NCBI RefSeq assembly: GCF_003946545.1
Contig: NZ_RHOA01000006.1
Span: 1-64,000 of the forward strand
Origin: Levilactobacillus tangyuanensis
GTDB taxonomy: Bacteria; Bacillota; Bacilli; Lactobacillales; Lactobacillaceae
Length of the DNA stretch: 64,000 nucleotides
Direction: 5' to 3'
Part shown: in pieces, positions 42,893-52,062 of the stretch
Layout: each line of letters starts with the position of its first letter
Numbering within the stretch: the stretch's first letter is position 1
Made by a program: the position numbers and the translations under genes
The notes under the pieces: generated by a model
Database searches by the model: none
What the model saw: only the letters and a program-made list of their open reading frames with translations
Told to the model about the DNA's origin: nothing

Positions 42893-42898
42893 CCTTTG

Positions 42899-42927
42899 AT
42901 AATAGCATGATGAGAAAAGGTCGTCAA
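42899..42927 (-). promoter_or_regulatory. SigA promoter of the T-box transcript
   Basis: On the minus strand -35 TTGACG (42927-42922), 17-nt spacer, -10 TATTAT (42904-42899). Transcription should start near 42892. Confidence 0.8.
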
Positions 42928-43100
42928 CCTCTAATCTAAATATTATTTTTCAACTAGCCACTGTGATCGCCCTTAATGACTTGGCCACCGCGGTCTGACG
43001 CCGCCACAAATAATTTCGACATTTTATCAGTGACGGCTTGAAACCCGTCGTGGAACCCCGTACACTAGGAACATCCTAACTAAGAAATGAGGTGCCAGGC

Positions 43101-43490
43101 TTGACGACTAAACATCGCTGGGCGGCCATCAGCGTCGCCATCTACGTGGTCTTTGTCCTGGCGGCAATCGCGATCGGCTTCTTAAACCCAGCTCGCATCG
43201 GTCTTCAATGGACGATCTTCTGGGTCGTGGCGGTCGCCGGACTCTGCTACTACTTCTACTTCAAGAACGTCAGTTACCGAGAAGTCATCTACTACGCAAA
43301 AAAGCTAGACCTGCACAAGGCAGACCTAGCTTCACTCGTTCCAAATCTGAAGGACACCCAAGACGTGCCCGACCCTGATCGGCCGAACCTCTTGAGTCCC
43401 TTCATCGGGATTCCCATTAGCGTGACCAACCAACTCACGGAAACCTTGGTTGACCGGGCCCAACAGGCGAATATCCCACCATTTAACTAA
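43101..43490 (+). CDS. Small membrane protein of unknown function
   Basis: A 129-residue protein with two membrane segments (residues about 8-28 and 36-54) and a C-terminal cytoplasmic part with KKLDLHKADLASLVP. A GTG at 43092 is possible, but GAGGTG lies 6 nt before the TTG at 43101, which is used. Its stop is directly adjacent to the stop of the convergent aldo-keto reductase, so the two 3' UTRs overlap. Not recognised. Confidence 0.7.
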   Translation: MTTKHRWAAISVAIYVVFVLAAIAIGFLNPARIGLQWTIFWVVAVAGLCYYFYFKNVSYREVIYYAKKLDLHKADLASLVPNLKDTQDVPDPDRPNLLSPFIGIPISVTNQLTETLVDRAQQANIPPFN

Positions 43491-44354
43491 TTATTTACGA
43501 CCCGAGTAACTTTGGGATTGCTTTAACCAGGCGGCATCGTCTGGGTCAGGACCCACCCGTTTGCCGGCGTCGAGGGCGGCAATGGCCTTCATTTCATCCT
43601 CATCCAAGCCAAAGGCAAAGATGTCGCGGTTTTGTTGAACGCGGGCCTCGTGAATCGACTTTGGAATCACGATTTCTTCGCGTTGAACGTGCCAGCGTAA
43701 GATGATTTGGGCCGCACTAACGTCGTGGGCCGCAGCCAATTCGCTGATCACGGGATTGGTCAGGGCATTGTTGCTCCCGCCACCCAGTGGGCTCCAGGCT
43801 TCATGCAGAATCCCCTTGCTTTCAAGGTAGGCATGCATCTCGTCTTGTTGGAGGTAGGGGTGCGTTTCGATTTGGTCAACGACGGGCTTCACCGTGCCGT
43901 TTTCCAGGATATCGTCCATCTGTTTCTGATTGAAGTTGGAGACCCCAATATTCTTAATCTTGCCGGCCTTGTACAGGTCTTCCATGGCGCGCCAGCTTTC
44001 CAGGTAGCCGGGCGCTGGCCAGTGAATGAGGAACATATCGAGATAGTCGAAACCTAAGCGGTCTAAGGAGTCTTGGAAGGCTTGCTTGGTCTCGTCGTAG
44101 CCCCGGACACTGTTCCAGAGCTTGGACGTTACGAAGACATCCTCACGCTTAACGTCGCTCTCGCGAATGGCTTCACCCACCCACTGTTCATTGCCATAGT
44201 AGGCAGCGGTATCGATGTGGCGGTAACCAGCAGCCAGCGCCCACTTGATGGAATCCTTGGTGTCCGCAGCGTTATCAACTTGGAACACACCCAGGCCCAA
44301 TTGTGGAATCTGATTGCCGTTATTTAACGGTAATTCTGGAATATCATTATGCAA
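43491..44354 (-). CDS. Aldo/keto reductase
   Basis: A 287-residue (alpha/beta)8 AKR, NADPH-dependent. Asp and Tyr of the tetrad are in GYRHIDTAAYYGNE near 45, Lys in VTSKLWN near 75, and His in LIHWPAPG near 110. NPVISELAAAHDVSAAQIILR and IPKSIHEARVQQN are standard C-terminal features. The start is TTG at 44354 behind AAAGGTGG; a GTG 4 codons upstream is too close. Similar to diketogluconate-reductase-like enzymes. Substrate unknown. Confidence 0.9.
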   Translation of the reverse strand: MHNDIPELPLNNGNQIPQLGLGVFQVDNAADTKDSIKWALAAGYRHIDTAAYYGNEQWVGEAIRESDVKREDVFVTSKLWNSVRGYDETKQAFQDSLDRLGFDYLDMFLIHWPAPGYLESWRAMEDLYKAGKIKNIGVSNFNQKQMDDILENGTVKPVVDQIETHPYLQQDEMHAYLESKGILHEAWSPLGGGSNNALTNPVISELAAAHDVSAAQIILRWHVQREEIVIPKSIHEARVQQNRDIFAFGLDEDEMKAIAALDAGKRVGPDPDDAAWLKQSQSYSGRK

Positions 44355-44561
44355 AATAAAAACCACCTTTCAAACTTTAATCCCTTTCCATCATACAATA
44401 GACTGGCGTTTTTCGTGAATTGAAAGTGTTGAAATTTATGAAAATCGGGGCGATCATTGTCTTCCATAGGGGTTTTGCGGTATTATGGAGGGTGTGGTAG
44501 TTTGTCGTCTTAGCGGCAAGCTTGTTTTTTCACACCGTTTCTGGACATGGAGGTTTTTCAG

Positions 44562-45167
44562 TTGAACAACCAAGAACCAAAATCACGCGTACAACGGTAT
44601 AACTTCAATCAGGGCAACGATCAAGCGACCCGCCAACGGCCTAAAAAGCCGCGGCGCTGGTGGCCTTGGATTTTGACGCTCTTAACCCTGGCTATCGCGG
44701 TCCTGCTGGTTTTAGCCATCAACCATCATAACAATGCCGCTTCAAACACAGCGGCTTCTTCCAGCAACAGCTCATCTGTTGCCGCCAAAAACTCATCGGC
44801 CTCGGAGCAATCCGCCTATGAGAGTTTTCAAGATAAATACGAGCAATACAACGATAATGGCATTACGGTAACGCAGAAACAGAAGTTGCAGAACATCATT
44901 AATGCCGAATCAAATAGCGCCGTCCAATCGCGGGAACAAAAGCTCCTCGATCAGGCGACGACTAAGTCCTCTGCTTCCGCCTCGAGTTCCTCGAAGAAGA
45001 AGGATTCGGACGACGATCAATTCTCAACGACCCACACGTTCTCTTCCGTTGCCGATGCGCAAAACTGGGCACAAGCGTCGAAGAATTCATGGCTGCAGGC
45101 CGGTTATACCACCTACACCATCACTTCCGATGGTCAAGGGAATTACAATTTACAGTTTGTTCACTAG
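44562..45167 (+). CDS. Membrane-anchored Ser/Ala-rich surface protein
   Basis: A 201-residue protein with a basic cytoplasmic tail (RQRPKKPRRWWPW), a membrane helix at about 40-60 and a low-complexity extracellular linker rich in Ser, Ala and Asn. A second Ser/Lys/Asp-rich linker leads to a C-terminal domain of about 45 residues (TFSSVADAQNWAQASKNSW then YTTYTITSDGQGNYNLQF). GGAGGT lies 7 nt before the TTG at 44562; the ATG at 44547 overlaps that signal. Function unknown. Confidence 0.78.
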   Translation: MNNQEPKSRVQRYNFNQGNDQATRQRPKKPRRWWPWILTLLTLAIAVLLVLAINHHNNAASNTAASSSNSSSVAAKNSSASEQSAYESFQDKYEQYNDNGITVTQKQKLQNIINAESNSAVQSREQKLLDQATTKSSASASSSSKKKDSDDDQFSTTHTFSSVADAQNWAQASKNSWLQAGYTTYTITSDGQGNYNLQFVH

Positions 45168-45173
45168 TCAATG

Positions 45174-45203
45174 AACGAAGTCCTTCTAGGACTTCGTTTT
45201 TTT
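45174..45203. terminator. Terminator shared by convergent genes
   Basis: AACGAAGTCCT-tct-AGGACTTCGTT followed by T7 on the plus strand. It overlaps the last codons of the convergent potassium channel gene. Confidence 0.9.
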
Positions 45204-45962
45204 GTTATCTGGTTTTTCCAAGGCATCCAACTTGGTTTGTAGGTCGTCGACCTTCCCCGTCAACGTATCGATCTTAGCCATTAAGATGGGGAGTTCATCC
45301 TTCTCTTGGCTTTCTTCGGCCGCCGAGGATTGGGCGGCTCGTTTGGTAATGAACCCGGTAATCGTACTGGTTAACAAACCAATAAAACCGATCCCACCGA
45401 CCATTAGGAAGCTCGCCACGATTTTCCCGAAGGCGGTATGCGGGGTTTCATCCCCATACCCAACGGTGGTCGCCGTCGTGATGGCCCACCACAGGGAGTT
45501 ACCCAACGTCTGTTTCTCCGAAATAGAAAACAGAAAGGCACTCAAAACAATTATGGCGACACTAATTGAGAACAGGTAAATAAAACCCGTCTTATAGATA
45601 AACCGGTGATAGATTCGCGTCCACTTGCCGGCGATCCGCATCTTCCAAAAGAGATGGTGAAACCGAATCAACCGCACCAACCGTCCGAGTCGAAAGAAGG
45701 CAAAGACGGGATGCATGGGAATAATCCCCAAGAGATCAAAGGTCGATTGAATCAAGAATATCTTTCGGTCGTGCGCATGAATCAAGCGCCACAAATAATC
45801 CAGGGCAAACGCGATCAGCAACCCATTGTTAATCCTGGCTTCCACGTGATAGTCCCCGAATTTCAGAAGCATTAGTAACACGTTACCGACTGACCAAAAC
45901 GTCAGGACAGTGACGATCACATGATAAGCAATCAAGGACTTCTTTACTCGATGCCTGGCCAT
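45186..45962 (-). CDS. Voltage-gated-type potassium channel
   Basis: A 258-residue channel with six helices. An S4-like helix with regularly spaced Arg (FFRLGRLVRLIRFHHLF) is near 90, the selectivity filter TTVGYGDE near 170, and a C-terminal coiled coil (LPILMAKIDTLTGKVDDLQTKLDALEK) without an RCK domain. It resembles KvAP-like bacterial channels. It is monocistronic. Its promoter region is preceded by repeat Y10. Confidence 0.9.
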   Translation of the reverse strand: MARHRVKKSLIAYHVIVTVLTFWSVGNVLLMLLKFGDYHVEARINNGLLIAFALDYLWRLIHAHDRKIFLIQSTFDLLGIIPMHPVFAFFRLGRLVRLIRFHHLFWKMRIAGKWTRIYHRFIYKTGFIYLFSISVAIIVLSAFLFSISEKQTLGNSLWWAITTATTVGYGDETPHTAFGKIVASFLMVGGIGFIGLLTSTITGFITKRAAQSSAAEESQEKDELPILMAKIDTLTGKVDDLQTKLDALEKPDNKKTKS

Positions 45963-46155
45963 GATTTCCCCTTCCCCCTCTAGCTAATTACTTTTAAATA
46001 TAAGCTGTTTTATTAAAAATACCAGCTTCCGTTAACGTTTTTTAACAGTTTGACCCCATTCTATCCAGAATCTTAATATTTTGCGCCCCAATGATTGCAG
46101 GGCTTCATTGCTTAATCTTAGCTAAAATCGGGACCGCAAGGTCACGAAGATGTTG

Positions 46156-46334
46156 GAACGACCTGCGGTCGTTCTGGGCGCCTTACCGGTTGGCCGGTAG
46201 GTGGCCGGAACGCCATGGACACAGCTTTGAGCCAAAGAGCGGTCTCAAAGGCCGGTCTTATTCTAACCTTGGGAAGATCACCCAAGCTAAGAATAATTTC
46301 ATGGCTGAGCCACCTACCGACCGCCCTCACGGCT
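46156..46334 (-). repeat. Structured intergenic repeat Y10
   Basis: Minus-strand copy, from AGCCGTGAGGGCGG (right) to CCAACCGGTAAGGCG (left). Inner stem GCCATG/CATGG-type; P2 TTATTCTTAGCTTGGG with CCCAAGGTTAGAATAA; P3 CTTTGAG/CTCAAAG. The 3' hairpin is AGAACGACC-gca-GGTCGTTC, unrelated in sequence to that of Y4 and Y6 but identical in form. The 3' end faces the potassium channel gene. Confidence 0.88.
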
Positions 46335-46458
46335 TAGATCGGCGAAACCCAACATTGCCTGACATCAGTCTAACTGGCCACAGATACTAAAACATCTGCC
46401 ATCTGCCGTTATCAGGAAACCAACCTAATCAATCAATGATATAAATATTCCACGCGAA

Positions 46459-46498
46459 AGCGGCCTGCCGATCCAGATGGATCGACAGGCCGCTATTT
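46459..46498. terminator. Terminator-like hairpin between Y10 and Y11
   Basis: AGCGGCCTGccGATCC pairs with GGATCgaCAGGCCGCT. T-tracts are short on both strands. It probably ends the M20 peptidase transcript. Confidence 0.6.
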
Positions 46499-46522
46499 GT
46501 TCACTTATCACTTAATCCAATT

Positions 46523-46730
46523 GAGCTGACAGAGCACTTCTGTTAGCCGAAGAAGGTCAGGGAGGTAGTCAGCCAGTGAAGGTAGTGTTGACTAGCATTT
46601 TTCGCTAGTTTACACCACGGGCGACCTTGGAGACACGAGTCTTTCGTGGCCTCAAGTCGAGTCGGAAGCCCGCTCCTCAGGCTGAAGCGTCCCCACGGCT
46701 GGCTGCCGCCCTGGCCGCCGTAGGCGACCA
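46523..46730 (+). repeat. Structured intergenic repeat Y11 (tandem unit 1)
   Basis: A 208-bp unit repeated at 46789. Stems: GGTCAGGG/CCCTGGCC, AGCCAG/CTGGCT, GTGTTGACTAGC with GCTAGTTTACAC, CTTGGAG/CCTCAAG enclosing CACGA-gtct-TCGTG, and AGCC/GGCT. The third hairpin is homologous to that of Y4 (GACACAGATTCTTCGTGGCTT), which ties this variant to the family. Confidence 0.8.
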
Positions 46731-46788
46731 TTATCCAGTCTAAAAACAAAAACAGTACCACAACCATCGGCATCCAGAACACCCCATC

Positions 46789-46996
46789 GAGATGACAGAA
46801 CACTACTGTTAGCCGAAGAAGGTCAGGGAGGTAGTCAGCCAGTGAAAGTGGTGTTGACTAGCGTTTTGGGCTAGTTTACTCCACGGGCGACCTTGGAGAC
46901 ACGGGTCTTTCGTGGCTTCAAGTCGAGTCGGAAGCCCGCTTCCCAGGCTGAAGCGTCCCCACGGCTGGCTGCCGCCCTGGCCGCCGTAGGCGACCA
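46789..46996 (+). repeat. Structured intergenic repeat Y12 (tandem unit 2)
   Basis: Direct copy of Y11, offset by 266 bp. Differences fall mostly in loops or are pair-preserving. It ends 15 nt from the stop codon of the M20 peptidase gene. Two apparent minus-strand frames in Y11/Y12 come from the repeat and are not genes. Confidence 0.8.
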
Positions 46997-47011
46997 ACAA
47001 CACACAACCCA

Positions 47012-48166
47012 TTAGTCTAAAGAATCAAAGAATGCTGGGACCAGGGCCTTGTAAACCTCGACCGCTTGAAGATACTCTTTGATGGAAATATATTCGTCCA
47101 CCTGATGCGAGGTGTTGCTGCCGGGACCAATTTCGATACTGGTAAAGTCGGCCTTGGCCCGCAAGAATTCGGCGCCATCGTTCGCACCACCGGAACCCAC
47201 AATCTTGGTGTCGTGCCCGCAGATGTCGTCGCTAATCTGCTTGGCCAATTGGACCAGTGGGGCGTCCGGATCACCCGGAATGGCTTCTTCTGGATAGCTA
47301 TAACTCAGTTCCAACTGCACGTCAGGTTCCGCATTTAGCTTCGCCACTAACGCCTCTAACTCGTCGTAGATGACCTGGTTAGGATAGGCTGGAATCGTCC
47401 GCATGTTGGCCATTAATTCGGCATGAGCTGGAATTGAATTAATCTGCTCCCCACCGGAGATCAAGTCCACGTTATGTAACAGGCTGCCCAAGACCGGGTC
47501 GGTCTGGTCGTGCTTGGCCATGATAGGACCAACCGCGTTATAAAATTTCATCAAGTTATCGATGGCGTTGACACCCTTCTCAGGCTGGGCACTGTGGCTG
47601 GCCTTCCCCGTCGAGATAATCTTGTAGTCAATCACCCCACGAGCCGTGTAGACCGCATTATCCAGGCCGCTGGGTTCGGCAATCACCAGGCCTGCCAAAT
47701 GGTCAGCGTAGCCTTCATCAGTGAGCTTGGCGGCACCATACTCGCCGGTTTCCTCACCAACGGTAGCTAGGAGCCGAATACTCCCTTTCAATGGCGTCCC
47801 CTGTTCCAGGAACTCCAACATGGTAATGACGATGGCCCCGAGACCACTCTTCATATCCGAAGCACCCCGGCCAAATAGCTGGTCGCCGACAACGTCACCG
47901 GCAAAGGGATCATGACTCCAGGCGCTGGCATCCCCAGCGTCCACGACGTCCATATGGCCACAGAGTCCGATTTGCGGCCCATCGGGATTACCAATCGTCA
48001 CCACGAGATTGTCGCGGTTCTTAGCGAACGGGACCTTCTCAACCTTGGCCTCTGGATACGGTGCAAAGAGACTGGCGATGTAGTCCGCCACGTCCGTCTC
48101 GTGATCGTTAACGGAAGGTATCTGAATTAAATGCTGGAGAATACTAATTTTGGCTTGTGGTGTCAT
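47012..48166 (-). CDS. M20 peptidase (ArgE/DapE/ACY1 family)
   Basis: A 384-residue metallohydrolase with two domains. Metal-site motifs are GLCGHMDVVDAGD near 70, GRGASDMKSG near 98 and GEETGEYG near 135; the C-terminal His is in SNTSHQVDEY near 355. The dimerisation domain spans about 180-290. It removes acyl groups from amino acids or peptides; succinyl-diaminopimelate desuccinylase is a frequent annotation, but the substrate is uncertain. AAAGG lies before the ATG at 48166; the ATG at 48175 overlaps the signal. Confidence 0.9.
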   Translation of the reverse strand: MTPQAKISILQHLIQIPSVNDHETDVADYIASLFAPYPEAKVEKVPFAKNRDNLVVTIGNPDGPQIGLCGHMDVVDAGDASAWSHDPFAGDVVGDQLFGRGASDMKSGLGAIVITMLEFLEQGTPLKGSIRLLATVGEETGEYGAAKLTDEGYADHLAGLVIAEPSGLDNAVYTARGVIDYKIISTGKASHSAQPEKGVNAIDNLMKFYNAVGPIMAKHDQTDPVLGSLLHNVDLISGGEQINSIPAHAELMANMRTIPAYPNQVIYDELEALVAKLNAEPDVQLELSYSYPEEAIPGDPDAPLVQLAKQISDDICGHDTKIVGSGGANDGAEFLRAKADFTSIEIGPGSNTSHQVDEYISIKEYLQAVEVYKALVPAFFDSLD

Positions 48167-48359
48167 ATGGGTCATCCTTTCTGAACTGAACTAATTGTTT
48201 TTAAGCATACGCCTCTATGACCGAAAATCAACCATTTTATGGAAATATATTACATTTATTCTCTTTATACGTATTTTTATACATTATTAATGAATATTAG
48301 GGGGTCGTGAAGGGGATGCGGTATAATGAGGCTAGTACTAGATCGTTAGGAGGGTTTAC

Positions 48360-48869
48360 ATGCGACTTGAAGTCCCAACTGTACAGGGTTATTTAGCAGA
48401 CGAATACAGCAAGCACGCAACGGGGGCCGCCGTTTATAAGGGGCAACCCGTCCAATCTTTTCCAATTAGCCTCAGTGACGTTCCCGCCGACACCCAGAGC
48501 CTCGCGCTCTACGTGATCGACTTTGACGCCGTGCCAGTCAGTGGTTTTCCTTGGATTCACTGGGTCGCCGCCAATTTCCCTGGCGACACCCGCGAGATTC
48601 CGGCCGACGTGTCCCGGACCAATGCGCTTCCCCACACCCATGGCCGTAACAGTAACGGTGGCCACCTGGTTGGCAACACCGACCCCGCCATCACCCAAAA
48701 CTATACGGGACCCTTCCCACCCAACGAAGACCACGACTACGAACTGGTCGTCTACGCGTTGGACACTCAGCTCGCCTTAGCCGACGGATTCTGGCTCAAT
48801 GACCTCCGTCACCAAATCAACGGGCATGTCTTAGACCAAGCCACTCTGACTCTAAAGGGCCGCGTCTAA
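48360..48869 (+). CDS. YbhB/YbcL-type PEBP (Raf kinase inhibitor-like) protein
   Basis: A 169-residue phosphatidylethanolamine-binding-like protein. SLALYVIDFDAVPVSGFPWIHWVAANFP around residues 50-80 contains the family D-x-D-A and HWV signature, and YTGPFPPNEDHDYELVVYALD around 120 the GPxPP-HxY signature. The start codon follows AGGAGGGTTTAC. It is 24 nt ahead of a usp gene, with which it is probably co-transcribed. Molecular role unknown in bacteria. Confidence 0.88.
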   Translation: MRLEVPTVQGYLADEYSKHATGAAVYKGQPVQSFPISLSDVPADTQSLALYVIDFDAVPVSGFPWIHWVAANFPGDTREIPADVSRTNALPHTHGRNSNGGHLVGNTDPAITQNYTGPFPPNEDHDYELVVYALDTQLALADGFWLNDLRHQINGHVLDQATLTLKGRV

Positions 48870-48893
48870 ACTCCCAGACAAAGAAGGTTAATT

Positions 48894-49412
48894 ATGGAAC
48901 AGAAATATCAGCGACTCTTAGTGCCCGTGGACGGTTCCGTTCAAGCGGAGCTGGCTCTTAAGAAGGCCGTCACCGTCGCCCAACAGAGTGGTGCACATAT
49001 CGACCTGCTCAGTGTCTTACGGATCAATCACTACGGTTTCTACGCCAGTGGTTCAATGCCCGGCAACGTGATTCACGAATTGGCCACGGATGCCACGGAC
49101 TACCTGACCTCACTGGTCGAGACCACGTCCGCCGCCACCGGGTTCAAGGACTTCGATATTCACGTGCGGTTCGGGAATCCCAAGACCGTGATTGCCCACG
49201 AGTTCGTTCGCGACCATGACAACGACTTTATCGTCCTCGGGGCGACCGGGATGAGTGCCGTTGCCCGTATGGTTGAAGGATCCGTGACCGCTTACGTCAG
49301 TCGGATGGCCGATATCGACGTCTTCGTGGTGCGAACCACTGAAGACGGTCAACCGATTAATACCAAACAAATATTGGCCAAGAACCAGGATCAACCGAAA
49401 TTAACCGAATAA
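48894..49412 (+). CDS. Universal stress protein, UspA family
   Basis: A 172-residue UspA-fold protein with the canonical nucleotide motif GATGMSAVARMVEGS (G2xG9xGS), unlike the two Usps of the mntH modules. Longer than average by a C-terminal tail of about 20 residues. VPVDGSVQAELALKKAV is at the N-terminus. Second gene after the PEBP protein; terminator directly after the stop. Confidence 0.9.
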   Translation: MEQKYQRLLVPVDGSVQAELALKKAVTVAQQSGAHIDLLSVLRINHYGFYASGSMPGNVIHELATDATDYLTSLVETTSAATGFKDFDIHVRFGNPKTVIAHEFVRDHDNDFIVLGATGMSAVARMVEGSVTAYVSRMADIDVFVVRTTEDGQPINTKQILAKNQDQPKLTE

Positions 49413-49413
49413 C

Positions 49414-49462
49414 AAAATGGTGCCAGCACCGCGTGATTTCACGTGATGCTGACACCATTTTT
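49414..49462 (+). terminator. Terminator of the PEBP-usp pair
   Basis: AAATGGTG..AGCA..CGTG-attt-CACG..TGCT..CACCATTT followed by a T-tract. Confidence 0.9.
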
Positions 49463-49473
49463 AATTTCATCGT

Positions 49474-52038
49474 TTATAAGCGGCGAAAATGCCACAGATC
49501 AAGATAACTCAGGAAACTGATCAGCGCCAGAATGACGCCCAATCGGCCCCCTGGCACCTGGTACTGCACCTGAATGTCGTTGATCCCGGAACGGATCGGC
49601 ACGGCCGTCAGACCGGTTAGCACGGTCTTGGTCGCGACTCGTTGGCCATTCACGTTAATCCGCCAGCCCTTTTCCGTCGGCAGGCTCAAGAAGGCCCAAC
49701 GATTGCCGGACTGATTGACCATCTGTCCCTGATACGTTGTCGGCAATGCATGCCGCCGCTGGGTTAACTTGAGCGAGGTCGCCTGGGCCTGACGATGCAC
49801 GGCTACCATCCCAGCGGCCGGCAGCGTCGCCAGATGAATATCCCGCACACTTTCATTCCAGCTGGCGAAGGTCACGGTCACCATTTGACCCTTACGAAAA
49901 GTTCCGAGGTCTAATAACACTGGCCGACCATCCGCAAAGTATTCCGGATGAACGCGATGGCCATTGACCAACATAGAAGAATACTTGCTGGCACCATCCC
50001 GATCAAATAAATAAAGCCGCCCCGTTGCCTGGGCCACCATCGACCAGCGATGATGATACTTGAAGACGGCCAATTGGCCCACCGACCGCCAGTTATCCCA
50101 GGTCTTAATCTCGACCGACTTGGTGTCATGGAAATACGGTTGACGACGCGGCCGCAGGGCTTGAAGCGTGGCCTCTTGATTGGCGATGGCATCCGCGCCA
50201 AAGCGTAGCCGTGTCAGTTTATCCGGCACCGCAAAACCCATGCCGCTGTAACTGGCCACGGGTTCGATCGTTCCGGTCGGCGTGACCTTATCGCGAATGC
50301 CAAATAGCATCTCCGACACCGGCGACAACCCAGCGGTGCTGACTCGGCGGACATTCCGCGAGAACAGGCCCAGTTGCCGTGACATGGTGACCGTGGCCGC
50401 CGTCATCGTCGAGCTGTAGGCCCCGGTCCCGTTGTACCCCAACCAAATGCTGTCGTTATACGGATTATAGTGACCGGTAAACCCAGCCGCCACGGTAGGT
50501 GCCTCATTGCGAATTCGCGATAACGATTGGCGCTCGGTCAAGGGCGCGAGTCGTTTCGTCGCCATCGTCACGGCCTGTGCATAGGTGTGCTGACGACCAA
50601 AATCAATGCCATTTAGGGCTAGGCCAAAGTTGGCCACCAATTCCCCCACCACGATGAACGCCAATAGGCCGCGGAATCTGGGGCCCTCCCACAACAGGAT
50701 GGTCGTTAACAACAGCAACCCCACGCTGACGAGCAAGACCCGCCGGCCAACCGGTTCCAGGCTGGCATAGTAGGCCGACTGCGTCCATGTCTGCATCGGC
50801 GCAATCAGCCAAGTCCCGCCGATCATGAGTCCGGCGAGCAAGAGTGGCAGTCCCCACCGCCAGGCAGCGGTGAGTTGGCGCACGTCATTTTGCCAGGCAC
50901 CGGCCGCTAACATAATCAGCACGAAGCTGAAGAAGAAGCTATTTCGGAATGGATAGCCGGCCGGCATCGCCAGCATATGCCAAACCGTATTGAAGCCGCG
51001 TAACCACATGCCAAGAAAGAGAAATAGCAGTAGCAAGCTGGCGCGGACCTTATCCCACCGCGTCACCGACTTGAGGCCAAAGTAGGCCATGGCCAATAAA
51101 ATCACCAGCGAGGAAACATACAGTGCCGGCGCATGGTCGATTCGTTGGGAAAAGTCCGTGGTTCCCAGGCTGAATTGCCGAAAGAATTCCAGTCCAAAGG
51201 TGGGAAATAGTGAAAAGGCCGCCGACCCGGGATGGGCCTTAGCCGTCGTTAACATGTTCAGGATCGTTGGTAATAGTAGCGCCAACGTGCTGCCAACGCT
51301 TAGCAGTGACGTCACCACGAAGCGACCTATCAAGCCACGTTCTTGGGCCCACCACTCGCGTAGCGTCTGGCCGCTCAGCCGGGTTCCCATCATCAGGTAG
51401 ACGAAGTACCCCACCACAAACAGGCAGGTCATGTATCCCAAATAATAGTCGGTCAAAACGGCCACGAAAAGCCAGGCAAAATAGGCCCCACCACGCCGAG
51501 TCGCCACAAAGTTGTCGAGTCCCCAGGCGACCAGTGGCAACCACATGAGGGCATCCAACCACATCACATTAAAGAAGTTCACGGTGACGAAGCCACAGAA
51601 GGCATAGGCGAGTCCAAAGACCATGACAAAGGCCCGATGGAACTGCCAGTGGCTCTGCAGATACACCGTCATGGTTCCGGCCATCGTGGCGATCTTAAGC
51701 ATGATCATCACGGCTACCATCACCGGGATTTGGGCACTGTGGACCAAAAACAATAAGACATTGAATGGACTCATGAGGTAATACGAAATGATCGGCAACC
51801 AGCTACCGCCGAGTGCCTGATGAAAGTTAAATAAACTGGCGCCGTGGTCCCGAACCAGGCGCACAAAGTCTGTAAAGAAGGGGATATATTGAACCCCTAA
51901 GTCCCCAATTAATAAATTATGATCACCAAACGGTGTGATTCCCCGAATGGCAAACAAGCCGGCGACCATCACGAGCGCGATTAATCCCGCTCCGACGGGA
52001 TATCGCCAATGATGGCGCCGTATTTCTTGCTGTCGCAT
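49474..52038 (-). CDS. YfhO-family membrane protein
   Basis: An 854-residue protein with about 12-13 membrane helices in the first 500 residues and a large extracytoplasmic domain of about 300 residues before a final C-terminal helix. GDLGVQYIPFFTDFVR near 45 and FNFHQALGGSW near 70 are YfhO hallmarks. YfhO proteins are GT-C-like and in Bacillus and Listeria take part in glycosylation of lipoteichoic acid. AAGGGGAG precedes the ATG. It follows the DUF1801 gene by 24 nt. Confidence 0.9.
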   Translation of the reverse strand: MRQQEIRRHHWRYPVGAGLIALVMVAGLFAIRGITPFGDHNLLIGDLGVQYIPFFTDFVRLVRDHGASLFNFHQALGGSWLPIISYYLMSPFNVLLFLVHSAQIPVMVAVMIMLKIATMAGTMTVYLQSHWQFHRAFVMVFGLAYAFCGFVTVNFFNVMWLDALMWLPLVAWGLDNFVATRRGGAYFAWLFVAVLTDYYLGYMTCLFVVGYFVYLMMGTRLSGQTLREWWAQERGLIGRFVVTSLLSVGSTLALLLPTILNMLTTAKAHPGSAAFSLFPTFGLEFFRQFSLGTTDFSQRIDHAPALYVSSLVILLAMAYFGLKSVTRWDKVRASLLLLFLFLGMWLRGFNTVWHMLAMPAGYPFRNSFFFSFVLIMLAAGAWQNDVRQLTAAWRWGLPLLLAGLMIGGTWLIAPMQTWTQSAYYASLEPVGRRVLLVSVGLLLLTTILLWEGPRFRGLLAFIVVGELVANFGLALNGIDFGRQHTYAQAVTMATKRLAPLTERQSLSRIRNEAPTVAAGFTGHYNPYNDSIWLGYNGTGAYSSTMTAATVTMSRQLGLFSRNVRRVSTAGLSPVSEMLFGIRDKVTPTGTIEPVASYSGMGFAVPDKLTRLRFGADAIANQEATLQALRPRRQPYFHDTKSVEIKTWDNWRSVGQLAVFKYHHRWSMVAQATGRLYLFDRDGASKYSSMLVNGHRVHPEYFADGRPVLLDLGTFRKGQMVTVTFASWNESVRDIHLATLPAAGMVAVHRQAQATSLKLTQRRHALPTTYQGQMVNQSGNRWAFLSLPTEKGWRINVNGQRVATKTVLTGLTAVPIRSGINDIQVQYQVPGGRLGVILALISFLSYLDLWHFRRL

Positions 52039-52062
52039 GGCTCTCTCCCCTTGAAAATTCCC

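Noticed and set aside
46523-46996. Possible CRISPR array or tandem gene pair
   Set aside because: Only two units of 208 bp with a 58-bp spacer. The apparent minus-strand frames in each unit start inside repeat stems and have no ribosome binding site.
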